From contig NZ_PENI01000005.1 in the NCBI RefSeq assembly GCF_003688995.1, positions 310,001 through 374,000 of the forward strand: a stretch of 64,000 nt of DNA. Direction: 5' to 3'. This DNA comes from Streptomyces shenzhenensis (GTDB lineage Bacteria > Actinomycetota > Actinomycetes > Streptomycetales > Streptomycetaceae). Of this stretch, positions 34,047 to 43,068 are shown one piece after another. The notes under the pieces were generated by a model. That model did no database searches. It was not told where the DNA came from and saw nothing but the letters and a program-made list of their open reading frames with translations. Made by a program: the position numbers and the translations under genes. The first letter of the stretch is position 1. Each line of letters opens with the position of its first letter.

Positions 34047-34846
34047 AACGGCACGAGTTCCTGCGGGAGCTGCACAAGGTCACCGCGAACCGTAACTACC
34101 TGGAGATCGGTGTCAACGACGGCCGCAGCCTGACGCTGTCCCGGGTGCCCAGCATCGCGATCGACCCCGCGTTCAAGGTGGTCACGGAGATCCGCTGCGA
34201 CGTCCACCTCGCCAGGGCGACCAGCGACGACTTCTTCGCCCGCGAGAACCCGCTCGCGCATCTGCGGGGCGGCCGTCATCCGCTGCGCAACCTCGCCCGC
34301 AACCGCAGCCCGTTCGGGTACTGGCGGCGCACCACCCTCGACCTGTCGTTCATCGACGGCATGCACCTGTTCGAGTACGCGCTGCGCGACTTCATCAACA
34401 TCGAGCGGCACTCGGACTGGGCCGGCGTGATCGTCTTCGACGACATGCTGCCGCGCAACGTGGACGAGGCGGCCCGGGACCGGCACACCGACGCCTGGAC
34501 CGGTGACGTCTACAAGCTCGTCGAGATCCTGGGCCGCCACCGCCCCGACCTCGTCACGGTCCTGGTCGACACCGCCCCCACCGGGCAGCTCCTGGTCTTC
34601 GGGGCCGACCCGTCCAGCACGGTGCTCGAGGACAGGTACGACGAGATCGTCGCCGAGTTCCAGGTCCCGGATCCGCAGAAGGTGCCCGAGTCGGTCCTGG
34701 ACCGCACCACCGCCGTACGGCCCGAGGCACTGCTGTCGGCCGGCTTCTGGGCGCCGCTGGCGGCGGCCCGCAACCGCGGCACCAAGCGGTCCCGCGGCTG
34801 GGAGCCGCTGCGCCGCGCGGTGGCCCGGTACGGCGTCAGCCGCTGA
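34043..34846 (+). CDS. Class I SAM-dependent methyltransferase-like protein
   Basis: This 267-residue protein resembles the Methyltransf_24 group found in glycan clusters. It has YLEIGVNDGRSL in the SAM-binding position, LDLSFIDGMHLFEY, and IVFDDMLPRN. It may methylate a sugar or glycan, perhaps rhamnose, as inferred from the operon. GTG 34043 overlaps the rmlD stop by 4 bp. Its 3' end overlaps the convergent rmlC end by 11 bp. The classical GxGxG motif is changed (EIGVNDG), as usual in this group. Confidence 0.85.
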   Translation: MKRHEFLRELHKVTANRNYLEIGVNDGRSLTLSRVPSIAIDPAFKVVTEIRCDVHLARATSDDFFARENPLAHLRGGRHPLRNLARNRSPFGYWRRTTLDLSFIDGMHLFEYALRDFINIERHSDWAGVIVFDDMLPRNVDEAARDRHTDAWTGDVYKLVEILGRHRPDLVTVLVDTAPTGQLLVFGADPSSTVLEDRYDEIVAEFQVPDPQKVPESVLDRTTAVRPEALLSAGFWAPLAAARNRGTKRSRGWEPLRRAVARYGVSR

Positions 34847-35444
34847 GCCGCCGGGAGCGCAGCCGCTCGTAGTGGGCGGAGCAGTCCGCGTGGCTGGGAA
34901 GCAGTCCCGACCGCTCCGCCTCGGCCAGGGTGGGGGCCGCGGCGTCCTTCTCGGACAGCACCGGCGTGATGTCCCGCGGCCATTCGATGCCGAGCCGGGG
35001 GTCGAGCGGGTGCACTCCGTGCTCGTGCCGCGGCGCATAGCCGGCCGAGCACAGGTACATCACCGTGGCGTCGTCGGTGAGCGCCATGAACGCGTGGCCG
35101 AGCCCCTCGGCGAGGAAGACGGCGTGCCGGTTGCCGTCGTCCAGCCGCACCGCCTCCCACCGGCCGTAGGTGGGCGAGCCGACGCGGATGTCCACGACCA
35201 CGTCGAGCACGGCCCCGCGCACACAGGTCAGGTACTTGGCCTGACCGGGCGGCACGTCGGCGAAGTGCACCCCGCGCAGCACACCCCGCCGGGAGACCGA
35301 GCAGTTGGCCTGCGCGAGGCTCAGGTCGTATCCGGTGGCCGCACGGAACTCGGCGCCCCGGTACCACTCGTGGAAGCTGCCCCGGTGGTCCGGGAAGACC
35401 TCGGGCTCCAGGACCCAGGCGTCCGCTATCTCCAGTGCCCGCAC
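34836..35444 (-). CDS. rmlC: dTDP-4-dehydrorhamnose 3,5-epimerase
   Basis: This 202-residue cupin-fold enzyme epimerises dTDP-4-keto-6-deoxyglucose at C3 and C5. The conserved DHRGSFHEWY, QANCSVSRRGVLRGVHF with its catalytic His, and the LYxCSAGYAPRHEHGVHPLDP stretch are all seen. It completes the rhamnose pathway with rmlABD. Its start lies 4 bp after the stop of the glycosyltransferase gene, so the two form a short operon convergent with the rml genes. Confidence 0.95.
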   Translation of the reverse strand: MRALEIADAWVLEPEVFPDHRGSFHEWYRGAEFRAATGYDLSLAQANCSVSRRGVLRGVHFADVPPGQAKYLTCVRGAVLDVVVDIRVGSPTYGRWEAVRLDDGNRHAVFLAEGLGHAFMALTDDATVMYLCSAGYAPRHEHGVHPLDPRLGIEWPRDITPVLSEKDAAAPTLAEAERSGLLPSHADCSAHYERLRSRRLSG

Positions 35445-35448
35445 TCCG

Positions 35449-37428
35449 TCACGCCTTCCGTGTCGTCTCTCGCGCTGCCGTCGCCCGTGACGTCGTCCCG
35501 CGCAGGGCGGCGCCCAGGACGCGGCGTGCCCGGCGCACCAGCCGGCGCAGCGGTCCCGCGGCGGCGGGACGGGTCAGCAGGGCACCACCGGTACGCGCGG
35601 GCCGCAGGACGAGCGGCAGCGGCAGGAAGCGGGGCGCCTCGGCCCGTGGGGCGAGGCACACCTCCAGCCGCCAGGCGGCTCCCCGCACCTCGTGCAGCGG
35701 CACCCCGGCCTCCAGCAGGGAGCGGGCGCCGTCGGCCGGGGTGAGCGTCCCGGTCCGCTGGATCCGCTCGCCCGTCGCGGTGCTGGTCAGCCGCACCAGG
35801 ACGGCGACCCGGTCGGGGACGTGCAGCGGCAGCGCGACGCTCAGCGGATGGGTCTCGGAGACCGTGGCGTCCTCGGGCGTCAGCCGGCCGAGGCCGAGCG
35901 CCTTGCCGGCCCGGTCGACGTCCAGAGAGAGGTTGTCGTGCCGCTTGGTCCAGTACGGCAGCACCACGCGGTCCGCGACGATCCCGGCCTGCGGCGCGGG
36001 GCGGTCCGGCCCGCGGACCGGACCCAGCCGGCACTCCTTGGTCCAGCCGCCGAGGCCGAGGCGTACGTACGCGTCCCACAGCCCGGCGTGGAGCGCGGTG
36101 CCGCCCGCCGCGGTGCCCGGGTCGACGTCGGCCGTCGCGCGCAGCACCAGCCGGACGCGCCCGTCGCCGGCCGGCACCCGTTCGCGGGTGACCTCCACCG
36201 GCTGGAAGAAGGAGGCGGAGCTGGCGCGGTCGCGCAGGACGAGGTCGACGGTCGCCTTCTCGAAGCCGTCGACGGCGTCCGCGCCCAGCCAGGCCACCGC
36301 CTGGGCCAGGTCCCGGGGCGCCTCGGCCGCGGGGGTGCCCTCCCCGCCGACGGGGAAGGCCAGGGGCGCGCCGTCCCGCCGGTACTCGGCGGTGAAGGAG
36401 ATCCGCAGCGTGCCGTCGTGCCACTCGACGCCGGTCGGCGCGGCCCCGGGGCCGACCCCGGCCTCCCACTCGGCCTGGGCGACCAGGTCGTCGTACCGGT
36501 CGTCCCTGATCAGCGCGGCGACGATGCGCTGCCCCGGGCGCAGGCCGGGGGCCACGCCCGGGCCGAACCGTTCGAGGACGACCTCGTGCATCTCCCGGAA
36601 CAGCTGCCGCCGGTAGTCGTCCGGGAGGCCGAGCAGGCGCCGGCCGCTCATCCGGTCGACGATCTCGACGCGCAGCCAGCGGCGCAGCAGCCGGTCGCGC
36701 AGGGGGCCCGGTTCGGTGTACCGCTCGACGACGTCCAGGGCCTCACGGAGGTTCGCGAAGTAGCCGACGGGGTCGAAGGGCTGGAAGCCGGCGTTCGAGG
36801 CGTCGTCCCGCTTCACGTGGTAGTAGCAGACGTAGTCGCTGAGCACGGAGACGTTGTCCGCGCGCAGATACGCCTCCGCGACGAAGACGTGGTCCTCCAG
36901 CCGGCGCCGGCCCTCGGGGAAGCGCAGTCCGGTGCGCTCCAGGAAAGCGCGCCGGACCATCTTGTGCGGGGTGAGGCTGTCGATGAGCGGGGCGCTGTCC
37001 ACGGTGGCGCGCGGGTGGTTGCGCCGGAACAGCTCCACCGGTACCGGGCGGCCCTTGCCGGCCATCTTGCCCACGATCACATCGGCCCGGTGCGCCACCC
37101 CGTAGGCGTACATCCGCTCCAGGGCCTCGTCGCCCAGGTAGTCGTCGTTGTCGACGAACATCAGGAACTCGCCGCGGGACGCGGCGATCCCCACGTTGCG
37201 CGGCTTGCCCGACCAGCCGGAGTTCGGCTGGTGGACGACCTGGATGTGCGGATGCTCGGCGGCCAGCCGGTCCAGTCTCGCCGGGGTGGCGTCGGTGGAG
37301 CCGTCGTCGACGAAGATCACTTCGTACTCGTCGGCGGGCAGCGACTGCCGCAGCAGCGAGGCGACGCAGTCCTCGATGTACGGCCCGGGGTTGTGGACGG
37401 GGACGATGACACTGACCTTGACCGGCAT
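35449..37428 (-). CDS. Family 2 glycosyltransferase with C-terminal extension
   Basis: This 659-residue protein has an N-terminal GT-A domain (about 1-250): VSVIVPVHNPGPYI, VIFVDDGSTD, and the DxD-like FVDNDDYLGDEAL with downstream RRLEDHVF. Residues about 340-640 form a beta-rich region like that of poly-ribitol glycosyltransferases (TarS type). It has no membrane helix. It probably adds sugars, perhaps rhamnose, to a cell-envelope polymer, as suggested by its pairing with rmlC. The acceptor is unknown. Confidence 0.88.
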   Translation of the reverse strand: MPVKVSVIVPVHNPGPYIEDCVASLLRQSLPADEYEVIFVDDGSTDATPARLDRLAAEHPHIQVVHQPNSGWSGKPRNVGIAASRGEFLMFVDNDDYLGDEALERMYAYGVAHRADVIVGKMAGKGRPVPVELFRRNHPRATVDSAPLIDSLTPHKMVRRAFLERTGLRFPEGRRRLEDHVFVAEAYLRADNVSVLSDYVCYYHVKRDDASNAGFQPFDPVGYFANLREALDVVERYTEPGPLRDRLLRRWLRVEIVDRMSGRRLLGLPDDYRRQLFREMHEVVLERFGPGVAPGLRPGQRIVAALIRDDRYDDLVAQAEWEAGVGPGAAPTGVEWHDGTLRISFTAEYRRDGAPLAFPVGGEGTPAAEAPRDLAQAVAWLGADAVDGFEKATVDLVLRDRASSASFFQPVEVTRERVPAGDGRVRLVLRATADVDPGTAAGGTALHAGLWDAYVRLGLGGWTKECRLGPVRGPDRPAPQAGIVADRVVLPYWTKRHDNLSLDVDRAGKALGLGRLTPEDATVSETHPLSVALPLHVPDRVAVLVRLTSTATGERIQRTGTLTPADGARSLLEAGVPLHEVRGAAWRLEVCLAPRAEAPRFLPLPLVLRPARTGGALLTRPAAAGPLRRLVRRARRVLGAALRGTTSRATAARETTRKA

Positions 37429-37548
37429 CCGGCTTCCAAGCCCCCCTCAGCTCGCTTTCCGTTGCCTCGGTGGCACGGTGCGCGTTGCCGAATGTTAACC
37501 CCGTACCCGGTGGGGCGGCGGTCGCCCGGCACCGGGGCCGGGCCTGGG

Positions 37549-38133
37549 TCAGCCGTGGGTCTCGGCCAGGAGCCGAAGGATCTCCTGTGCCGTGCCGGTC
37601 TCGCCGAGCCGCGGGAAGATCCGCTCGACGCTGTTCGCGTGCGCCTCGGGCGTGATGTCGGCGACGGCGTCCGCGGCGACCGTGACGTGGTAGCCGTGCT
37701 CGTACGCGGCGCGGGCGGTGGACTCGACGCCGATGCTGGTGGCGATGCCGGTGAGCACGATCTGGGTGACGCCCCGGCGGCGCAGCTGGACGTCGAGGTC
37801 GGTGCCGTGGAAGGCGCCCCAGTTGTGCTTGGTGACGTGGATGTCGCCGGGGTGGCCGGACAGCTCGTCGACGATCACGTCCCAGCCCTCCGGGTAGCCG
37901 CCGCCGGGCCCCTGCTGCTCGGTGCGGCCGGGTACCCGGTCCGCCCGGTCCGGGGCGAAGGAGACCCGGACCAGGACCACGGGCAGGTCCCGGGCGCGGA
38001 AGGCGTCGGCCAGCTCCGCCGCGCGGGCCACCACCTCGGGGCCGCCGTACGGCTGCGTGGGCGCGGCGGCGATGCCGCGCTGGAGGTCGATCACGACGAG
38101 GGCGGTACGGGCGTCGAGGGCGGTGAGTGCCAT
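37549..38133 (-). CDS. Isochorismatase-family hydrolase
   Basis: This 194-residue protein has the cysteine-hydrolase fold: the catalytic Asp in LVVIDLQRG, the Lys in HVTKHNWGAF, and the Cys position region IVLTGIATSIGVESTARAAYEHGY. At the place where nicotinamidases and many isochorismatases carry the nucleophilic Cys (usually GxxTxxCVxxTA), this protein has S-I-G-V-E-S-T-A, so the Cys is Gly. True isochorismatases also lack the Cys, so it may follow that mechanism or be inactive. It lies 53 bp after the MarR gene on the same strand, probably as an operon. Confidence 0.88.
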   Translation of the reverse strand: MALTALDARTALVVIDLQRGIAAAPTQPYGGPEVVARAAELADAFRARDLPVVLVRVSFAPDRADRVPGRTEQQGPGGGYPEGWDVIVDELSGHPGDIHVTKHNWGAFHGTDLDVQLRRRGVTQIVLTGIATSIGVESTARAAYEHGYHVTVAADAVADITPEAHANSVERIFPRLGETGTAQEILRLLAETHG

Positions 38134-38186
38134 CGGTCGGGCCTTTCGGGGTGTGGATCGGGGGATGGCGCGGGTGATCCTCCGCG

Positions 38187-38624
38187 TCACTGCTGCGACA
38201 GCCGTGCCAGGAGGGTCAGCGCCTCCAGGACCGTGCCGCGTTCGTCCTCGGTGAACCGGTCCTGGAAGGCGCGGGCCAGCCACTCCTCGCGGGCCTGCCG
38301 GTTGCCCTCGGCGCGGGCCCGGCCCGCGTCGGTGAGGGTGACCAGCTGCCGGCGGCCGTCGTCGGGGTCGGGGGCGCGGCGGATCAGGCCGTGCTGGTCG
38401 AGGGCGGCGAGGGTGGTGGCCATCGACTGCGGCCGCACGCCCTCCGCGGACGCCAGGGCGCTGGCGGTGGCCGCGCCGTGCTTGCCCACCAGGGTGAGCG
38501 CCGACTCCTGGGAGGGGGTGAGGTCGGTGTCCTGCGCCACCTCCCGTATGCGGCGCCGTAGTCGGCTGAACACCACGCGCAGGTCGCGCGCGGCCCGGGC
38601 GGCGGAGCCGGAGATGTCGTCCAT
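38187..38624 (-). CDS. MarR-family transcriptional regulator
   Basis: This 145-residue winged-helix protein has the MarR pattern: LTPSQESALTLVGKHG, a recognition region GVRPQSMATTLAALDQHGLIRR, the wing DPDDGRRQLVTLTDAGRA, and a C-terminal dimer helix. I chose ATG 38622-38624, which has TAGGGT 7 nt upstream, so it is probably leaderless. The palindrome at 38659-38670 sits near its -35 region. It probably represses itself and the isochorismatase gene behind it. The ligand is unknown. Confidence 0.93.
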   Translation of the reverse strand: MDDISGSAARAARDLRVVFSRLRRRIREVAQDTDLTPSQESALTLVGKHGAATASALASAEGVRPQSMATTLAALDQHGLIRRAPDPDDGRRQLVTLTDAGRARAEGNRQAREEWLARAFQDRFTEDERGTVLEALTLLARLSQQ

Positions 38625-38658
38625 GGCGAGCACCCTAGATTGTACAGGTGAGACTGTC

Positions 38659-38670
38659 CAGTTCGAACTG
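38659..38670. promoter_or_regulatory. Candidate MarR operator, perfect 12-bp palindrome
   Basis: CAGTTCGAACTG lies between the divergent marR and phosphoesterase genes, about 35 bp upstream of the marR start and 55 bp upstream of the other. Confidence 0.6.
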
Positions 38671-38724
38671 TTCAGCTGTCCCTGATTATTTCTCCTGGTT
38701 CTTCCGCCGGCCTACGCTGACCAG

Positions 38725-39219
38725 GTGCGCCTGCTCCTCATGTCCGACACCCACCTGCCCCGGCGGGCGAAGCGGCTGCCGGAGCCGCTGCTCGCCGAAC
38801 TCCCGCACGCCGACGTGGTGTTCCACGCCGGCGACTGGGTCGACACCGCCACCCTGGACCTGCTGGAGAGCCGCAGCCGCCGGCTGGTCGCGGTGTACGG
38901 CAACAACGACGGACCCGAGCTGCGCGCCCGCCTCCCCGAGGTCGCCCACGCCGACCTCGGCGGCCTGCGCTTCGGCGTCGTCCACGAGACCGGACCCGCC
39001 GCGGGCCGCGAGGCGCGCTGCGCCGCCCGCTTCCCCGACCTGGACGTCCTGGTCTTCGGCCACAGCCACATCCCCTGGGACAGCACGGCCCCGACCGGCC
39101 TGCGCCTGCTCAACCCCGGCTCACCCACCGACCGCCGCCGGCCCCACTGCACGTACCTCACGGCGACCCTCGCCGACGCGGCCCTCACGGAGGTGACACT
39201 TCACCGGTTGCCCCGGTGA
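38725..39219 (+). CDS. YfcE/MJ0936-type metallophosphoesterase
   Basis: This 164-residue calcineurin-like phosphoesterase has the di-metal motifs MSDTHLP, HAGDWVD, GNNDG and GHSHIP. Related proteins hydrolyse phosphodiesters. GTG 38725 has TACGCT exactly 6 nt upstream, so a leaderless message is likely. Its 3' end overlaps the convergent coxG end by 19 bp. Confidence 0.93.
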   Translation: MRLLLMSDTHLPRRAKRLPEPLLAELPHADVVFHAGDWVDTATLDLLESRSRRLVAVYGNNDGPELRARLPEVAHADLGGLRFGVVHETGPAAGREARCAARFPDLDVLVFGHSHIPWDSTAPTGLRLLNPGSPTDRRRPHCTYLTATLADAALTEVTLHRLPR

Positions 39220-39851
39220 CAGCGCCGGCCACGCGGCCGGGATCGCACACATCGGCGTACTCCCGCGACCACCAGCAGCAGCACGCCCAGCGCCGCCGCC
39301 GCGCCCGCCGCCCGTTTGGCCACCGGCAGACCGGCCGCCCGGATCAGGTCCAGCGGTTCCGGCTCCGCCGCGGCCGACGGCTCCGGCCGCGCACCGGGCG
39401 CCTGCGGGCGCTCGCCGAGCCGCTCGGCCAGACATTCCGCGAACTGCCCCACCAGCCGGTCACCGACCTCCGCGAGCACCCCCCGGCCGAACTGGGCCGG
39501 CCGCCCGGTCACCGTCAGATCGGTGTCCACCGACACCGCCGTGCCGCCGTCGCGCCCGCTCAGCGTGCCGGTCACGGTGGCCCTGGCCGTCCCCTGCCCC
39601 CGGGTCTCCCGGCCGCTCGCCACCAGCACCATCCGGTGCGCCGCCCCGTCCTTCTCCTCGAAGACGGCGGTGCCCCGGTAGGCCACGGTGATCGGGCCGA
39701 CCTTGACCTTCACCGCGCCGGTCACCGTCGTGCCGTCGTACTCCTCCACCGTCGCACCCGGCAGGCACGGCGCGATGCGCTCGATGTCGAGGAGCGCGCT
39801 CCAGGCGTCGTCGACCGCGACGGGGACGGTGAACTCGTGGTGCAGATCCAT
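39201..39851 (-). CDS. coxG: CoxG-type SRPBCC protein with C-terminal membrane helix
   Basis: This 216-residue protein has a CoxG-like helix-grip domain (about 1-145: FTVPVAVDDAWSALLDIERIAPCLPGA is typical, here read as FTVPVAVDDAWSALLD and APCLPGA) followed by a Pro/Glu/Ala linker and one TM helix (about 178-200). CoxG proteins are thought to anchor CO dehydrogenase to the membrane or carry quinone-like molecules. It is the last gene of the cox operon, 16 bp after the XdhC-like gene. The tail after the TM helix is very basic. Confidence 0.88.
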   Translation of the reverse strand: MDLHHEFTVPVAVDDAWSALLDIERIAPCLPGATVEEYDGTTVTGAVKVKVGPITVAYRGTAVFEEKDGAAHRMVLVASGRETRGQGTARATVTGTLSGRDGGTAVSVDTDLTVTGRPAQFGRGVLAEVGDRLVGQFAECLAERLGERPQAPGARPEPSAAAEPEPLDLIRAAGLPVAKRAAGAAAALGVLLLVVAGVRRCVRSRPRGRRCHRGNR

Positions 39852-39867
39852 GACTTCCTCCTCGCAC

Positions 39868-40974
39868 TCAGGAAGCGCGCGCCGGATGGATGGCCCCGGC
39901 GGTCGCGGTGAGGGGCACGCCGCTGCCGCCCCACCGCAGCGCGACGATCTCGGCGGCGACGGACACGGCGACCTCCTCGGGCGTACGGGCCCCGAGGTCG
40001 AGCCCGAGCGGCGAGCGCAGCCGGGCCAGCTCGTCCGCGCCGACCCCCGCCTCGGTCAGCCGCCTCCTGCGCTCGTCATGGGTACGGCGGCTGCCCATCG
40101 CCCCGATGTAGGCGGCCGGCCGGCGCAGCGCCTCCTCCAGCAGCGGCACGTCGAACTTCGGATCGTGGGTGAGCACGCAGATCACCGTCCGTCCGTCGGT
40201 GTCGGTGCCGCGCAGATAGCGGTGCGGCCAGTCCACGACGACCTCCACGGCCGCCGGGAACCGCTTGGGCGTGGCGAAGACCGGGCGGGCGTCGCACACG
40301 GTGACCCGGTAACCGAGGAAGTCGCCGATGCGGGCCACCGCCGCCGCGTAGTCGATCGCGCCGAAGACCAGCATCCGGGGCGGCGGCGCGAACGAGTGGA
40401 GGAACACGGTGACCGCGTCCTCGCGGCGCTCGCCGCGCGGGCCGTAGTGCCTCGACCCGGTGGCGCCGAGGGCCAGTTCGCCGCGCGCGTCCGCGGTGAC
40501 CGCCGCGTCCAGGCCGGCCGTGCCCAGCGTGCCGGACACCGCGCCCGGCCACACCGCCAGCGCCGCGCCGCGCGGCGCCGGCCCGTCGACCACCGTGGCC
40601 ACCGTCACGGGTTCGCCCCGCGCGACCGACGCGGCGACCGCGCCGAAGACGGGATCGGCCGCGGGCGTCACCGGCCGCACCAGCAGCGTGAGTTCACCGC
40701 CGCAGGTGAGCCCGACCGCGAACGCGTCCTCGTCGCTGTAGCCGAAGGTCTCGAGGCGGGCCTCGCCGCTCGCCACGACCTCCTGCGCCAGCTCGAAGAC
40801 CGCGCCCTCCACACAGCCGCCGGACACGCTGCCCACGACCTCGTCGTCGGGCCCGACCGCCATGGCCGCGCCGGGCCCGCGCGGCGCGCTGCGGCTGACC
40901 GCCACGACCGTGGCGAGCCCGAACGGGACGCCCGCCGCGTACCAGCGCTCCAGGGCAGGAAGAATCTCACGCAC
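39868..40974 (-). CDS. coxF: XdhC/CoxF-family molybdenum-enzyme maturation protein
   Basis: This 368-residue protein has an N-terminal XdhC_CoxI domain (ATVVAVSRSAPRGPGAAMAV, SVSGGCVEGAV, LTCGGEL) and a C-terminal Rossmann-like domain (LVFGAIDYAAAVARIGDFLG, IGAMGSRRTHDERRRRL). Such proteins load the sulfurated molybdenum cofactor into xanthine-oxidase-family enzymes. GTG 40972-40974 overlaps the coxE end by 8 bp. Its place after coxD and coxE matches the classical cox order. Confidence 0.93.
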   Translation of the reverse strand: MREILPALERWYAAGVPFGLATVVAVSRSAPRGPGAAMAVGPDDEVVGSVSGGCVEGAVFELAQEVVASGEARLETFGYSDEDAFAVGLTCGGELTLLVRPVTPAADPVFGAVAASVARGEPVTVATVVDGPAPRGAALAVWPGAVSGTLGTAGLDAAVTADARGELALGATGSRHYGPRGERREDAVTVFLHSFAPPPRMLVFGAIDYAAAVARIGDFLGYRVTVCDARPVFATPKRFPAAVEVVVDWPHRYLRGTDTDGRTVICVLTHDPKFDVPLLEEALRRPAAYIGAMGSRRTHDERRRRLTEAGVGADELARLRSPLGLDLGARTPEEVAVSVAAEIVALRWGGSGVPLTATAGAIHPARAS

Positions 40975-42172
40975 GCTCCGCTCCTCTCCGTACGGCGGCC
41001 CCGGCCGGATCGACCGCCGCCGCCCCGCGCACCACGGCCGCCAGCCGCTCGAGCGCCGCCAGGCTGTGCCCCTCGACGAACACGTCCACGCTCGGCAGGG
41101 CCGCCGCCATCCCCCCGGCCAGCGGCACGTAACCGGGGCGCGCCTTGCGGGGGTTGGCCCAGACCACCCGGTGCGCCAGCGCGTGCAGCCGGCGCATCTG
41201 CGTCCCGAGCAGTTCGGGATCGCCGCGCTCCCAGCCGTCCGAGAGCAGCACGACCACCGCGCCACGCGCCATGCCGCGCTGCCCCCACCGGTTCAGGAAC
41301 TCGCGCAGCAGCTCGCCGAGCCGGGTGCCGCCACGCCAGTCGGGCACGGCCGCCGCGAGGGCCGCCATCGCCAGATCCGGGTCGCGGTGGGCGAGTTCAC
41401 GGGTCACCCGGGTCAGCCGGGTGCCGATCGTGAACACCTCCGTCGGTGTCCGCCGGGCCGCCGCGTGCGCGAACCGCAGCAACGCGTCGGCGTACGGCGC
41501 CATCGAACCGCTCACGTCGACCAGCAGCACCATCCGGCGCGGCCGGCGCACCCGCGCGTGCCGCCGCAGCAGCGCGGGCTCCCCGCCGCGCCGCAGCAAC
41601 TCCCGCACGGTACGGCGCGGGTCGACGGCGCCGCGCCGGGCCGGGCGGCGGCGCGCGGACAGCCGGGTCTGCCCGTGCGGCGCGAACGCGGCCAGCAGCC
41701 GGTTGAGCTGGGCGCGTTCGGCGGCGTCCAGCCCACCGACATCACGGTGGCGCAGCACCTCGGCGGAGCTGGCGAGCGCCAGGGCCGGCCGCCCCGGCGG
41801 CTCGCTCCCGTCCGCCGCCCGGGCGCCGGACGGCGCGTCCCGCAGGGCGAGCCGGGTCCGCGGCGCGGGCGCGGTGCGGACCGGGGGCGCTACGGAGCCG
41901 CCGGCCGGCCCGAAGTACGCGGCGAACACCCGCTCGTACCGCTCCAGGTCGTCCCGCCCGCCGCACAGCGTCGCCCGCCCCGCCGCGTGCACGTCCGCGC
42001 GCACCCCGGGCCGCAGCACGTCGACGGCGCGCAGGAAGGCGTACAACCGCTCGGTGCTCGCGTCGACCCCCGCGGCCCGCAGCGCGCGCACGAAACCGAG
42101 CAGCACCGCGTCGGGCCCCGCGGGCCCGTCCGCCCACCGCCCCTCGACCGCTGCGCGTGCGCTGTCCGTCAT
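40967..42172 (-). CDS. coxE: VWA-domain protein, CoxE-type
   Basis: This 401-residue protein ends in a von Willebrand A domain with the MIDAS motif DVSGSM (VLLVDVSGSMAPYADALL) and later TRLG and LSDGW. It is the usual partner of the MoxR AAA ATPase next to it, and together they act as a chaperone that helps mature the active site of Mo-hydroxylases. ATG 42170-42172 overlaps the coxD stop by 4 bp. The N-terminal half is Arg/Ala-rich and less conserved. Confidence 0.92.
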   Translation of the reverse strand: MTDSARAAVEGRWADGPAGPDAVLLGFVRALRAAGVDASTERLYAFLRAVDVLRPGVRADVHAAGRATLCGGRDDLERYERVFAAYFGPAGGSVAPPVRTAPAPRTRLALRDAPSGARAADGSEPPGRPALALASSAEVLRHRDVGGLDAAERAQLNRLLAAFAPHGQTRLSARRRPARRGAVDPRRTVRELLRRGGEPALLRRHARVRRPRRMVLLVDVSGSMAPYADALLRFAHAAARRTPTEVFTIGTRLTRVTRELAHRDPDLAMAALAAAVPDWRGGTRLGELLREFLNRWGQRGMARGAVVVLLSDGWERGDPELLGTQMRRLHALAHRVVWANPRKARPGYVPLAGGMAAALPSVDVFVEGHSLAALERLAAVVRGAAAVDPAGAAVRRGAERA

Positions 42173-43053
42173 GGCGACCGCGCTCCCCGGGCCGCCAGCA
42201 CCGCCGTGAGGTCGAGGCCCCGTGCCCGCTCCGTGTCCTCCCGGTACTTGAGCACCGAGCCCAGCGTGGCCACCGCCAGCTCCGCGTCGACCTCGCTCGC
42301 CCCGAGGGCGTCCAGGGCCTGCGCCCAGTCGATCGTCTCGGCCACACCCGGCGGCTTGAGCAGGTCGGCGGCCCGCAGCGCCTGCACCAGGGCGGTCACC
42401 TGCTCGGCCAGCCGCCCGGCGACCTGGGGCAACCGGCGGCGCACGATGGCCAGTTCGCGGGCGAAGGAGGGATGGTCGAACCAGTGGTACAGGCACCGCC
42501 GCTTCAGCGCGTCGTGCACCTCCCGGGTCCGGTTCGAGGTCAGCACGACGACCGGCGGCACCTCGGCGCGCAGCGTGCCCAGCTCCGGAATGGTCACCGA
42601 GTACTCGGACAGCAGCTCCAGCAGGAACGCCTCGAACTCGTCGTCGGCCCGGTCGATCTCGTCGACCAGGAGCACCGAGGGCCAGGTCTGCAATGCCCGC
42701 AGCAGCGGCCGGGCGATCAGGAACCGCCGGTCGTACAGCTCGCTCTCCAGCCGGTCGGCGTCGGTGACCCCGGCCGCCTCGGCGGCCCGCAGATGCAGCA
42801 GCTGGCGCGGGAAATCCCAGTCGTACAGGGCCTGTGCGGCGTCGATGCCCTCGTGGCACTGCAACCGGATCAGCGGGGCGGCAAGCGCCTCGGCGAGCGC
42901 GGACGCGAGCGCGGTCTTGCCGACGCCCGCGTCTCCCTCGCAGAACAGCGGCCGGTGCAGTCTCAGGGCCAGGAAACAGGTGACGGCCAGCCCCTCGTCG
43001 ACGAGATACCCCGTCTCCTCCAGGCGGGCCCGTACCTGCTCCGGGTCGTCCAT
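42169..43053 (-). CDS. coxD: MoxR-family AAA ATPase, CoxD-type
   Basis: This 294-residue AAA protein has Walker A GDAGVGKT, Walker B VLLVDEIDRADDEFEAFLLE, and sensor/arginine regions (VVVLTSNRTREVHDALKRRC). CoxD is needed for the metal-sulfur site of CO dehydrogenase in the known system. Whether that holds for the form II enzyme here is not known. It lies 15 bp after coxM and overlaps coxE by 4 bp. Confidence 0.94.
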   Translation of the reverse strand: MDDPEQVRARLEETGYLVDEGLAVTCFLALRLHRPLFCEGDAGVGKTALASALAEALAAPLIRLQCHEGIDAAQALYDWDFPRQLLHLRAAEAAGVTDADRLESELYDRRFLIARPLLRALQTWPSVLLVDEIDRADDEFEAFLLELLSEYSVTIPELGTLRAEVPPVVVLTSNRTREVHDALKRRCLYHWFDHPSFARELAIVRRRLPQVAGRLAEQVTALVQALRAADLLKPPGVAETIDWAQALDALGASEVDAELAVATLGSVLKYREDTERARGLDLTAVLAARGARSP

Positions 43054-43068
43054 CCGGGTGATCGGCGC

